Source: Algivirga pacifica
GTDB lineage: Bacteria > Bacteroidota > Bacteroidia > Cytophagales > Flammeovirgaceae
Assembly (NCBI RefSeq): GCF_039543525.1
Contig: NZ_BAABJX010000064.1
Location: 1 to 32,921 of the forward strand
DNA length: 32,921 bases
Direction: 5' to 3'
Part shown: in pieces, positions 8,552-14,273 of the stretch
How the letters are laid out: each line of letters starts with the position of its first letter
Numbering within the stretch: the first letter of the stretch is position 1
Notes under the pieces: model-generated
Seen by the model: the letters and a program-made list of their open reading frames with translations, nothing else
What the model was told of the DNA's origin: nothing
Database searches by the model: none
Translations under genes and position numbers: made by a program

Positions 8552-8582
8552 AAAAAAGCCCACAAAACAAGTTGTGGGCTTT
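8552..8582 (-). terminator. Intrinsic terminator of ychF
   Basis: The stem AAAGCCCACAA at 8555-8565 pairs with 8572-8582 around a 6-nt loop. On the minus strand it is followed by six T residues (complement of 8552-8557). It lies 16 bp after the ychF stop. It also covers the alternative GTG start of the glycosyltransferase, which argues for the later ATG. Confidence 0.85.
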
Positions 8583-8598
8583 AAGGATTATATTGGTC

Positions 8599-9699
8599 TT
8601 ATACGTTAAAGCGGAAATGCATTACATCCCCATCTTTTACGATGTATTCTTTACCTTCTACGCGAAGCTTACCAGCTTCTTTGGCTCCTGTCTCACCTTT
8701 GTAAGCGACATAGTCCTCATAACCTGTTACTTCTGCACGGATAAATCCTTTTTCAAAGTCCGTGTGAATCACACCGGCTGCTTGAGGGGCTTTCCACCCT
8801 CTGTGGATGGTCCACGCTCTTACTTCTTTCTCTCCTGCAGTGAAGTAAGTGATCAGGTTGAGTAGATCATAGGATGCACGGATCAACTTGTGTAGACCAG
8901 ATTCCTCCAGTCCATACTCTCCAAGGAACATTTCTTTTTCCTCTTCGTCGTCCAGCTGAGCAATTTGCTCTTCGATCGCAGCACAAACCATAATTACCTG
9001 AGCATTTTCCTTGTCAGCAATCTTCTGCAGCTCTGCTGTATGCTCGTTACCGTTGTTGACATTTTCTTCTTCAACGTTAGCCAGGTAGATTACAGGCTTA
9101 GACGTTAGTAGCTGTAAGTCTTGTACAGCTTCCCACTCGTCTTCTGTAGCATCAAGGCTGCGGGCATTCTCTCCGTTCTCCAAATGGCCTTTGAACTTTT
9201 CTAGTGCTGCCGCTTCTTTTTTAGCATCGGCATTACCAGTTTTAGCCATTTTAGCCACTTTGGCTAGTTTCTTTTCTACGGATTCCAGGTCTTTCAATTG
9301 AAGTTCCGTGTCAATAACGTTCTTATCCTCTTCTGGATCTACTTTTCCAGCAACGTGAACAATATTGTCGTCATTGAAACATCGAACCACATGAATGATG
9401 GCATCTACTTCACGAATATTGGCCAGGAATTGGTTTCCTAGTCCTTCTCCCTTGCTGGCTCCTTTTACCAGTCCGGCAATATCTACAAACTCAATTACGG
9501 TAGGTAATACCTTCTGTGGATTAACGATCGCAGAAAGTTCGTCCAAACGGTGGTCTGGTACCGTTACTACCCCAACGTTAGGTTCGATGGTACAGAAAGG
9601 AAAGTTTGCTGATTCTGCATTATTGGCGCTGGTAAGCGCATTGAAGAGCGTTGATTTACCTACGTTAGGCAAACCAACAATGCCACATTTCAGTCCCAT
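8599..9699 (-). CDS. ychF: Redox-regulated ATPase YchF (Obg family)
   Basis: YchF is a ribosome-associated P-loop ATPase of the Obg family. The Walker A loop GLPNVGKST is at residues 9-17, followed by NFPFCTIEPNVG (switch I region) and DIAGLVKGASKGEGLGNQFL (G3). The usual NKxD specificity motif is replaced by NVEE (in YLANVEEENV), which explains ATP rather than GTP preference. A coiled-coil stretch lies near 140-175, and the C-terminal TGS domain ends with EGKEYIVKDGDVMHFRFNV. The length of 366 residues is standard. A -7-like element precedes it and a good terminator follows. Confidence 0.97.
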   Translation of the reverse strand: MGLKCGIVGLPNVGKSTLFNALTSANNAESANFPFCTIEPNVGVVTVPDHRLDELSAIVNPQKVLPTVIEFVDIAGLVKGASKGEGLGNQFLANIREVDAIIHVVRCFNDDNIVHVAGKVDPEEDKNVIDTELQLKDLESVEKKLAKVAKMAKTGNADAKKEAAALEKFKGHLENGENARSLDATEDEWEAVQDLQLLTSKPVIYLANVEEENVNNGNEHTAELQKIADKENAQVIMVCAAIEEQIAQLDDEEEKEMFLGEYGLEESGLHKLIRASYDLLNLITYFTAGEKEVRAWTIHRGWKAPQAAGVIHTDFEKGFIRAEVTGYEDYVAYKGETGAKEAGKLRVEGKEYIVKDGDVMHFRFNV

Positions 9700-9749
9700 T
9701 ATATATACTAACTTATAATCTCTATTATTGACAAATAAAATTCAGGGGA

Positions 9750-9757
9750 CAAAGATA
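9750..9757 (-). promoter_or_regulatory. -7 element before ychF
   Basis: On the minus strand this reads TATCTTTG, the TAnnTTTG form, about 50 bp before the ychF start. No perfect TTTG -33 box is seen at 19-21 bp, so this is a half-match only. Confidence 0.4.
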
Positions 9758-9825
9758 AGGTTTTCGATCCAATTAGATAGTCGAATAGTTAAATATTTGA
9801 GGGAGATTGCCGTTAAATAATCTGA

Positions 9826-10617
9826 ATGATGAAAGGAATGAACAGACTATATCCCGTATTGGCCTGGGGCAAGCACCGCATCAGGCTGTCTTCTCCTCCC
9901 AAAAGAGGTGACTTACAGTATTTTTATGAGGAACTGATCAAGAGCTCAAAAACATATTATGCTTTTGAAGCGATTGAGCAGTACCGTAAGGTTTTACGTA
10001 AAGATAAGACGAGGGTTAAGCTGCAAGATTATGGTGCTGGAAGCTTGAAACACAAAGGAAAGGAGCGTACGGTGGCAGGAGTTGCCGCATCTTCTACAAG
10101 CAAAGCCAAGGTAGGAGCTTTTCTTTTTCGGTTGGTAAACCATCTGCAACCTAAAACAATTATGGAACTGGGAACTTGCCTTGGAGTGAGCAGCTTGTAC
10201 TTGGGAATGGCTTCTAGAAATTCGAAAGTGATTACTTTGGAAGGGGATCCTACGCTCAGTAAGCTTGCACAACAGCAGTTTGATCAACAGCGGCTACAGA
10301 TACAAACCGTAAGCGGAAATATTGATCAGACTTTGTTGGAAGTACTGGAAACAGTGGAAGGAGTGGATATGGTCTTTTTTGATGCGAACCATCGCTATGA
10401 ACCGACAATGACCTACTTTAATCAATGTCTGGAAAAAAGTCATAAGCAATCTGTCTTTATCTTTGATGATATTCATTGGTCCAAGGAAATGGAACAGGCA
10501 TGGTCTGAAGTGAGAGGCCATCCATCCGTGAAGGTATCTATTGATCTATTTCAGATAGGGATCTTATTTTTTAATGAGATGGGGGCAGATCAAAAACATT
10601 ATACATGGACCTTGTAA
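9826..10617 (+). CDS. Class I SAM-dependent methyltransferase
   Basis: A 263-residue protein with a Rossmann-type SAM fold. Motif I is MELGTCLGVSSLYLG (ELGTCLGVSS at 114-123), an acidic residue in TLEGDP near 138-141 ends strand 2, and MVFFDANHRYEPT at 182-194 is the motif IV region. FDDIHWSKEM follows. This layout resembles O-methyltransferases of the Methyltransf_24 kind. The N-terminal 90 residues (YYAFEAIEQYR...KERTVAGVAASS) look like the substrate cap. The substrate is unknown. Three ATGs lie close together at the start (9826, 9829, 9838), so the true start may be a few residues later. It is alone on this strand, divergent from ychF. Confidence 0.85.
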   Translation: MMKGMNRLYPVLAWGKHRIRLSSPPKRGDLQYFYEELIKSSKTYYAFEAIEQYRKVLRKDKTRVKLQDYGAGSLKHKGKERTVAGVAASSTSKAKVGAFLFRLVNHLQPKTIMELGTCLGVSSLYLGMASRNSKVITLEGDPTLSKLAQQQFDQQRLQIQTVSGNIDQTLLEVLETVEGVDMVFFDANHRYEPTMTYFNQCLEKSHKQSVFIFDDIHWSKEMEQAWSEVRGHPSVKVSIDLFQIGILFFNEMGADQKHYTWTL

Positions 10618-10657
10618 TGAGCTGCGATCAATGCTGTCATACTGCTATTGAATAAAG

Positions 10658-10721
10658 GATGAAGAATGAAGAATGATTACTATTCAGAGGCCCCTATTCC
10701 TTTATCCTTCCTCCTTTATCC
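10658..10721. repeat. Heptad repeats with partly complementary arms
   Basis: GGATGAA-GAATGAA-GAATGAT at 10658-10678 faces CCTTTAT-CCTTCCT-CCTTTAT-CC at 10699-10721, about 20 bp apart; the arms are largely complementary. The stretch 10700-10721 is repeated exactly, in reverse orientation, at 12752-12773. It sits about 40 bp after the methyltransferase stop. Confidence 0.65.
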
Positions 10722-10786
10722 ATTTGCAAGTAGTACTCTTATTGCCTGTTAGAAGACGTATTCCAAACAAGCTCTTAGTTCAATCA

Positions 10787-10932
10787 CTAGTGGACTAAAC
10801 GTTAAATAACCTGATAGTTCACTGCTATTTAGCTCTAAGAGCGTTTCGCCTTACTCGTACCTCGCAGGCTACACTGAACTCTTAGAGCAGATACCTTTTT
10901 TGTATAAGGAAACTTAGCGTTCAGTCCACTAG
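10787..10932. repeat. Nested inverted-repeat element, about 146 bp
   Basis: The outer arms 10787-10805 and 10914-10932 match at 17 of 19 positions as inverted copies (both begin CTAGTGGACT when read outwards-in). An inner perfect 10-bp stem pairs GCTCTAAGAG (10832-10841) with 10879-10888. It could be a small non-autonomous mobile element or a structured RNA. No open frame fills it. Confidence 0.6.
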
Positions 10933-11220
10933 CTACCTATAAAAGGAAGGGGGTGACTCTTGTTGAGCCACCCTAAAAAAGAGATGTAAGAAGTTAAATA
11001 GGAGTATGAAAATTGTCAATTGGGAAATTGACGGAAGGAAGCAATATGATATTATTTACTTGGTTGAAAGAATCACAATGGAACTGTGATTAATTGTAAT
11101 ATACTGAAAATCATAGAGGTGTGTTGTTAATGTGGGTGAAAAAGCCTGCTGTTATTCTACGTTTTCAATCAAAAAAGAACATTCTTGTCTATTTCGGGGA
11201 TTAATTTGGAAGGAAGAAGG
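10933..11220. other. Non-coding stretch with small hairpins
   Basis: Between the nested element and the tandem repeats I see no credible gene. It contains an imperfect hairpin near 10950-10974 (GGGTGACTC/GAGCCACCC), a perfect 7-bp hairpin with a GGGA loop (GTCAATT 11015-11021, AATTGAC 11026-11032), and another 7-bp stem at 11071-11077/11085-11091. Confidence 0.5.
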
Positions 11221-11353
11221 AAGGGCATCCCTTGTGGTCGCCCCGACAATAGGGAGAAGTAGAACGCAAGAAGAAAGGGCGTCCCTTGTGGTCGTCCCGA
11301 TGATAGAGACAAGTAGAACGCAAGAAGGTAGGCCCTCGCCTCATGGCGAGGGT
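11221..11353. repeat. 54-bp tandem repeat and REP-like hairpins
   Basis: Two 54-bp units (11221-11274 and 11275-11328) differ at a few bases. Each opens with a GGGC-CTTGTGG-TCG-CCC type core. A third, different hairpin follows: CCCTCGCC at 11332-11339 pairs with GGCGAGGG at 11345-11352. The core resembles the GGGCGACC/GGTCGCCC hairpins at 17565 and 20508. Because 54 is divisible by three, open frames persist through it on both strands, giving a false 105-residue frame. Confidence 0.75.
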
Positions 11354-11429
11354 CCACGGGGGAATATAATAGGTGCTCCAGTGGTCGCTTCCTTTCTATG
11401 TATAATGAGTGTAGTGCAAAACCGCTTTA

Positions 11430-11453
11430 GGTCTCAGACGGGAGTCTGAGACC
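11430..11453 (-). terminator. Perfect 10-bp hairpin behind the DUF6249 gene
   Basis: GGTCTCAGAC at 11430-11439 pairs with 11444-11453 around a GGGA loop. It lies 59 bp past the end of the minus-strand DUF6249 gene. The bases that follow on that strand are only moderately T-rich, so a terminator role is possible but not firm. Confidence 0.4.
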
Positions 11454-11511
11454 AGTGTCTACTTTTGGACTTTGTAATTTTGTAATAGAGTGAACAAGTA
11501 GGCTGAATTGA

Positions 11512-11901
11512 TTATAGATCAAGATCTAAATCATCCATTCCCATTAGTTTTTCTGCTTCTTTTTGACGCTTAGCCACAATACGGTAGTAAGCAATAAGAC
11601 TGGCACCTCCATTTAACATGATCATAGCAAAATAACCAAGAGGAGCCTCTCCGACGAACATATTGAAGCCAATAAAGTCAAGGAACATACTGACCAACAT
11701 TCCAGAGGAAATACCGATAAGGAAACAACCAACTTTTAGAGACCAATAGGTGATCTGAGGCTGTGCTTTTTGCTTTATTCCCAATGGGTTGATCCCTTGC
11801 TCAATTAATGCCATTCGTTCCTTATGACGGGTAGTGAAGGCCATATAAGTAACTCCGAAAAGAGTACCAAAGATGATTGCGATTACTAAAACTTCAGACA
11901 T
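11512..11901 (-). CDS. DUF6249-type small membrane protein
   Basis: A 129-residue integral membrane protein with three likely helices, at about 3-21, 54-78 and 86-108. The TRHKERMALIEQGINP segment (24-39) after helix 1 is a hallmark of DUF6249 proteins in Bacteroidota, as I recall the family. The tail is charged and ends in MDDLDLDL. Its function is unknown. It is divergent from the ECF sigma gene at 12139, and the gap between them carries mirror-image ECF-like promoters, so it is probably part of that sigma factor's regulon. The ATG at 11901 is the first in frame and gives a normal first membrane helix. Confidence 0.8.
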   Translation of the reverse strand: MSEVLVIAIIFGTLFGVTYMAFTTRHKERMALIEQGINPLGIKQKAQPQITYWSLKVGCFLIGISSGMLVSMFLDFIGFNMFVGEAPLGYFAMIMLNGGASLIAYYRIVAKRQKEAEKLMGMDDLDLDL

Positions 11902-11962
11902 ACTGTTTAAGAATTTATAAATTAAACTTTTTTTGAAATATAGAATTTTGAAGATCTATCCC

Positions 11963-11992
11963 TTTGACTTAGGCTAGAGGAGATCGGTTACA
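11963..11992 (-). promoter_or_regulatory. Predicted ECF-sigma promoter of the DUF6249 gene
   Basis: On the minus strand, TGTAACC (11992-11986) is followed after exactly 17 bp by GTCAAA (11968-11963). This matches the plus-strand site at 12060-12089 in both boxes and in spacing. Transcription would begin about 60 bp before the ATG at 11901. Confidence 0.55.
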
Positions 11993-12059
11993 GCAACGGG
12001 CGATTTTTTTTGAAAAAAGAGAAAAAGGGAGAAGAAATGTGAAAAATTAATCGCAAGAG

Positions 12060-12089
12060 TGTAACCGTTATTTTTGATATATAGTCTAA
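12060..12089 (+). promoter_or_regulatory. Predicted ECF-sigma promoter of the sigma/anti-sigma genes
   Basis: TGTAACC at 12060-12066, 17 bp, then GTCTAA at 12084-12089. An AAC-containing -35 and a GTC-type -10 at this spacing are typical of promoters read by ECF sigma factors. Its position about 50 bp before the sigma ATG suggests that the factor activates its own gene. Confidence 0.6.
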
Positions 12090-12138
12090 TGAGCAATAAC
12101 TGAAACATTGCGCTTAAAACTGACCATAGATAAGTTGA

Positions 12139-12702
12139 ATGAAAAATGAACTAGACGATATCGTTATAGAGAAAGTCCTGCAGGGAAATACTTCTGCTTA
12201 CGAGTATATTGTACATCGGTATCAGGATAAGGTGTATAATTTGGCTTTTCGTTTATTGGGAAACCAACAGGATGCAGAGGAAGTAGCTCAGGATAGCTTC
12301 GTAAAGGCCTATCGCAACTTATCTAAGTTTCATTATAATGCTTCTTTTGGAACGTGGATTTATCGTATCACTTATAATACGGCATTGACGTTCTTAAAGA
12401 AAAGGGCTTTGGAGACCAGTAGTCTCGCTACCATAGAAGAATATCAACATCCTTTGTCGGAAGATCTTCCATTATCGACTTTGGATAAAAAGGAAAGAAA
12501 ACGTTTCTTGGAAGAGGCACTATCCTGCTTAAAGGAAGAAAGTCGTTTGTTGATTACCCTATTTTATTTACAGGAGAAATCGGTAGAGGAAGTGGCAGAA
12601 ATCACTGGAATGACTAAGGCTAACGTAAAAGTACGTATTCACCGTATTCGAAAACAATTGCAAGGACACCTGATGATTATTTTGAAAGGAGAGGAAGTCT
12701 AG
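12139..12702 (+). CDS. ECF-type RNA polymerase sigma factor
   Basis: A 187-residue ECF sigma factor. Region 2 covers about residues 15-90: YEYIVHRYQDKVYNLAFRLLGN, DAEEVAQDSFVKAYRNLSKF, then FGTWIYRITYNTALTFLKKR. Region 4 covers about 120-172, with the HTH SVEEVAEITGMTKANVKVRIHRIRKQL. It is a typical envelope- or signal-responsive factor of the RpoE/SigW kind. The next gene on the strand encodes a small protein with two membrane helices that is the likely anti-sigma. The upstream gap holds a predicted ECF promoter, and the divergent DUF6249 gene has a matching one, so autoregulation is likely. It is clearly distinct from the other ECF factor at 6828-7433. Confidence 0.94.
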   Translation: MKNELDDIVIEKVLQGNTSAYEYIVHRYQDKVYNLAFRLLGNQQDAEEVAQDSFVKAYRNLSKFHYNASFGTWIYRITYNTALTFLKKRALETSSLATIEEYQHPLSEDLPLSTLDKKERKRFLEEALSCLKEESRLLITLFYLQEKSVEEVAEITGMTKANVKVRIHRIRKQLQGHLMIILKGEEV

Positions 12703-12748
12703 TGGTCTAAACACTAAGTTTTCTGATAGAAAAAAGGGATTACTCCCA

Positions 12749-12816
12749 AATGGATAAAGGAGGAAGGATAAAGAGATCTAGGCCCTTAGAGAATAACAAT
12801 TAATCTTTTATCCATT
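12749..12816. repeat. Heptad-repeat hairpin between sigma and anti-sigma genes
   Basis: AATGGATAAA at 12749-12758 pairs perfectly with 12807-12816. The left arm continues as 7-bp units (GGATAAA-GGAGGAA-GGATAAA) that repeat, inverted, the array at 10700-10721. A small GGGA/TCCC hairpin is at 12736-12747. The location inside a probable two-gene operon could damp transcription of the second gene. Confidence 0.6.
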
Positions 12817-12859
12817 ACCCTTAAAGTGTTTGAAAAACCGAACTTGAACATCAACGATT

Positions 12860-13252
12860 ATGAAGGAAAAAGATTTCGATCATATTTGCGAACAATATTT
12901 TGAGGAGAAGGTTGTAGCCCCTAAGGGATTTACGGCAAGAACTATGGCGTCTATTCAAGGAGAATCAGCACTGGCCCGAAAGAAGGTGGAAAATGCTTCG
13001 TTGAAAGGGGTAATGCGTTGGTTTATGGGTGGTATGCTTGTGTTGATCATAGGGACTTACTTTTTTATGGAGCCATCCAAAGACGGGATGGTGACATTAT
13101 TGATGAAACAAATGCAGGATCAGGTCTCTTTAACGATACAACTTCACGTGCCATCTTGGAATATATTATTGGTGATGATGGGAGCCGGAAGTATATTTTT
13201 ATTAGGGGCTTTTGATCGCTTATTGTATAAAAGAAGGGTGGTTGAGCAATGA
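12860..13252 (+). CDS. Small membrane protein, probable anti-sigma partner
   Basis: A 130-residue protein with no recognisable named domain. The first 50 residues are soluble and charged (DFDHICEQYFEEKVVAPKGFTARTMASIQ), the size and place of a cytosolic sigma-binding segment. Two hydrophobic helices follow, at about 54-70 and 99-117, and the protein ends in a basic tail (RLLYKRRVVEQ). The APKGFTARTMASI phrase resembles the start of membrane anti-sigma factors in Bacteroidota, but I see no zinc-binding HxxxCxxC motif. The assignment rests mainly on its position 157 bp after an ECF sigma gene. That gap is long for an operon and contains a hairpin. Confidence 0.7.
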   Translation: MKEKDFDHICEQYFEEKVVAPKGFTARTMASIQGESALARKKVENASLKGVMRWFMGGMLVLIIGTYFFMEPSKDGMVTLLMKQMQDQVSLTIQLHVPSWNILLVMMGAGSIFLLGAFDRLLYKRRVVEQ

Positions 13253-13299
13253 TGCTCATGATGTTGTTTCCAATTCAATTATAACTTACGATTACAAAC

Positions 13300-14202
13300 G
13301 TGGATAATAAACAAACAAATGGCTATGGACAGGCGTCCATGGCTTATCTATTGTGGGGTGTTTTGCCCTTGTACTGGAAAGCCTTGCAAGAAGTGTCATC
13401 CATAGAGATTCTTTCCCATAGAATTCTATGGTCTTTTATTTTTCTGCTAGGATGGAACCTACTCCGTAAAGGAAAAGAAACGTTCAGGATTTTTAGGGAT
13501 AAGGGAAAACGGAGCATAATGATTGTGACGGCCTTATTGATTTCTTTTAACTGGGGGATTTATATATGGGGTGTGAACTCGGGACATACAGTTGATGTCT
13601 CACTAGGGTATTTTATTAATCCATTAGTCAGTGTTTTTCTGGGAATGATTTTCTTCAAAGAGCGATTATCTCCACTTAAATGGATCGCGTTGGTATTGGC
13701 ATTAATGGGGGTAGGTTATCAGACCTATGCTTATGGGCAATTACCTTGGATTGCGGTCTGTTTAGCACTTAGTTTTGGACTTTATGGGATGTTCAAAAAG
13801 AAATACGCCATGGATTCTATGGGAAGCTTGATGGGAGAGACAATGCTGATAACTCCTTTGGCTCTTGGAACGATTCTATACTTATCTTTTAAAGGAGAGA
13901 GTGGCTTGTTTACATTGGGAGCAACGACAGATATCATGTTACTTCTATCGGGTATTGTAACTTCTGTACCTCTATTTTTATTTGCTGAAGGGGCCAAAAA
14001 GATCCCATTATCAGCAGTAGGGTTTTTACAGTACATTGCGCCTTCTCTAATGCTAAGTATTGGTGTATTTTTCTTCGGTGAGAATTTCACAGAAACTGAT
14101 GCGATCTCTTTTACATTGATCTGGTGTGGCTTGCTGATTTATACGTATGCAGCAGTTAGAGGATATCGTAAGCAGAGAAAACAAAAAGTAGCAAGAGTAT
14201 AG
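13300..14202 (+). CDS. rarD: RarD-type DMT superfamily transporter (EamA)
   Basis: An inner-membrane protein of about ten helices in the drug/metabolite transporter superfamily, RarD branch. The substrate is unknown; the old name 'chloramphenicol-sensitive' is not evidence of drug export. The signatures are LLWGVLPLYWKALQEVSSIEILSHRILWS in helix 1 and its loop, NWGIYIWGVNSGHTVDVSLGYFINPLVSVFLG in the middle, and FLQYIAPSLMLSIGVFFFGE near the end. The start is GTG at 13300, chosen because MDNKQTNGYG lines up with the N-terminus of E. coli RarD (MDAKQTRQG); an ATG 13 codons later is possible. The stop codon lies within a 14-bp duplication (14187-14214). Confidence 0.93.
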   Translation: MDNKQTNGYGQASMAYLLWGVLPLYWKALQEVSSIEILSHRILWSFIFLLGWNLLRKGKETFRIFRDKGKRSIMIVTALLISFNWGIYIWGVNSGHTVDVSLGYFINPLVSVFLGMIFFKERLSPLKWIALVLALMGVGYQTYAYGQLPWIAVCLALSFGLYGMFKKKYAMDSMGSLMGETMLITPLALGTILYLSFKGESGLFTLGATTDIMLLLSGIVTSVPLFLFAEGAKKIPLSAVGFLQYIAPSLMLSIGVFFFGENFTETDAISFTLIWCGLLIYTYAAVRGYRKQRKQKVARV

Positions 14203-14214
14203 TAGCAAGAGTAT
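14187..14214 (+). repeat. 14-bp tandem duplication across the rarD stop
   Basis: AGTAGCAAGAGTAT occurs twice without a gap, at 14187-14200 and 14201-14214. It can be read as two pairs of 7-bp words. The stop TAG (14200-14202) spans the junction, so the copy behind it is non-coding. Confidence 0.8.
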
Positions 14215-14223
14215 AATGAGGGG

Positions 14224-14267
14224 ATCGGTTATTGCTTAGAGATTAAAAACGATAAGCAATAACCGAT
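14224..14267. terminator. Heptad-repeat hairpin between convergent genes
   Basis: ATCGGTTATTGCTTA at 14224-14238 pairs perfectly over 15 bp with 14253-14267, with a 14-nt loop. The right arm is three 7-bp units (ACGATAA-GCAATAA-CCGATAA, 14249-14269). Nearly the same word follows the gene ending at 23714. It lies between rarD and the T9SS gene ending at 14274, so a bidirectional terminator is likely. Confidence 0.65.
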
Positions 14268-14273
14268 AAACTA

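Noticed and set aside
8525..8563. GTG start for the glycosyltransferase
   Set aside because: The codon lies inside the ychF terminator stem. The ATG pair at 8524/8521 directly precedes the first membrane helix.
9395..9718. 107-residue frame antisense to ychF
   Set aside because: It is a shadow of a strongly conserved gene, with low-complexity serine-rich translation.
11169..11357. 62-residue minus-strand frame with GRPQGTPFLL text
   Set aside because: It is the other strand of the same repeat. Such peptides recur as false calls from intergenic repeats.
11132..11449. 105-residue plus-strand open frame with ERASLVVVP-type repeats
   Set aside because: It is the translation of the 54-bp non-coding tandem repeat (unit divisible by three). 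The N-terminal part has no protein-like character, and hairpins fill the stretch.
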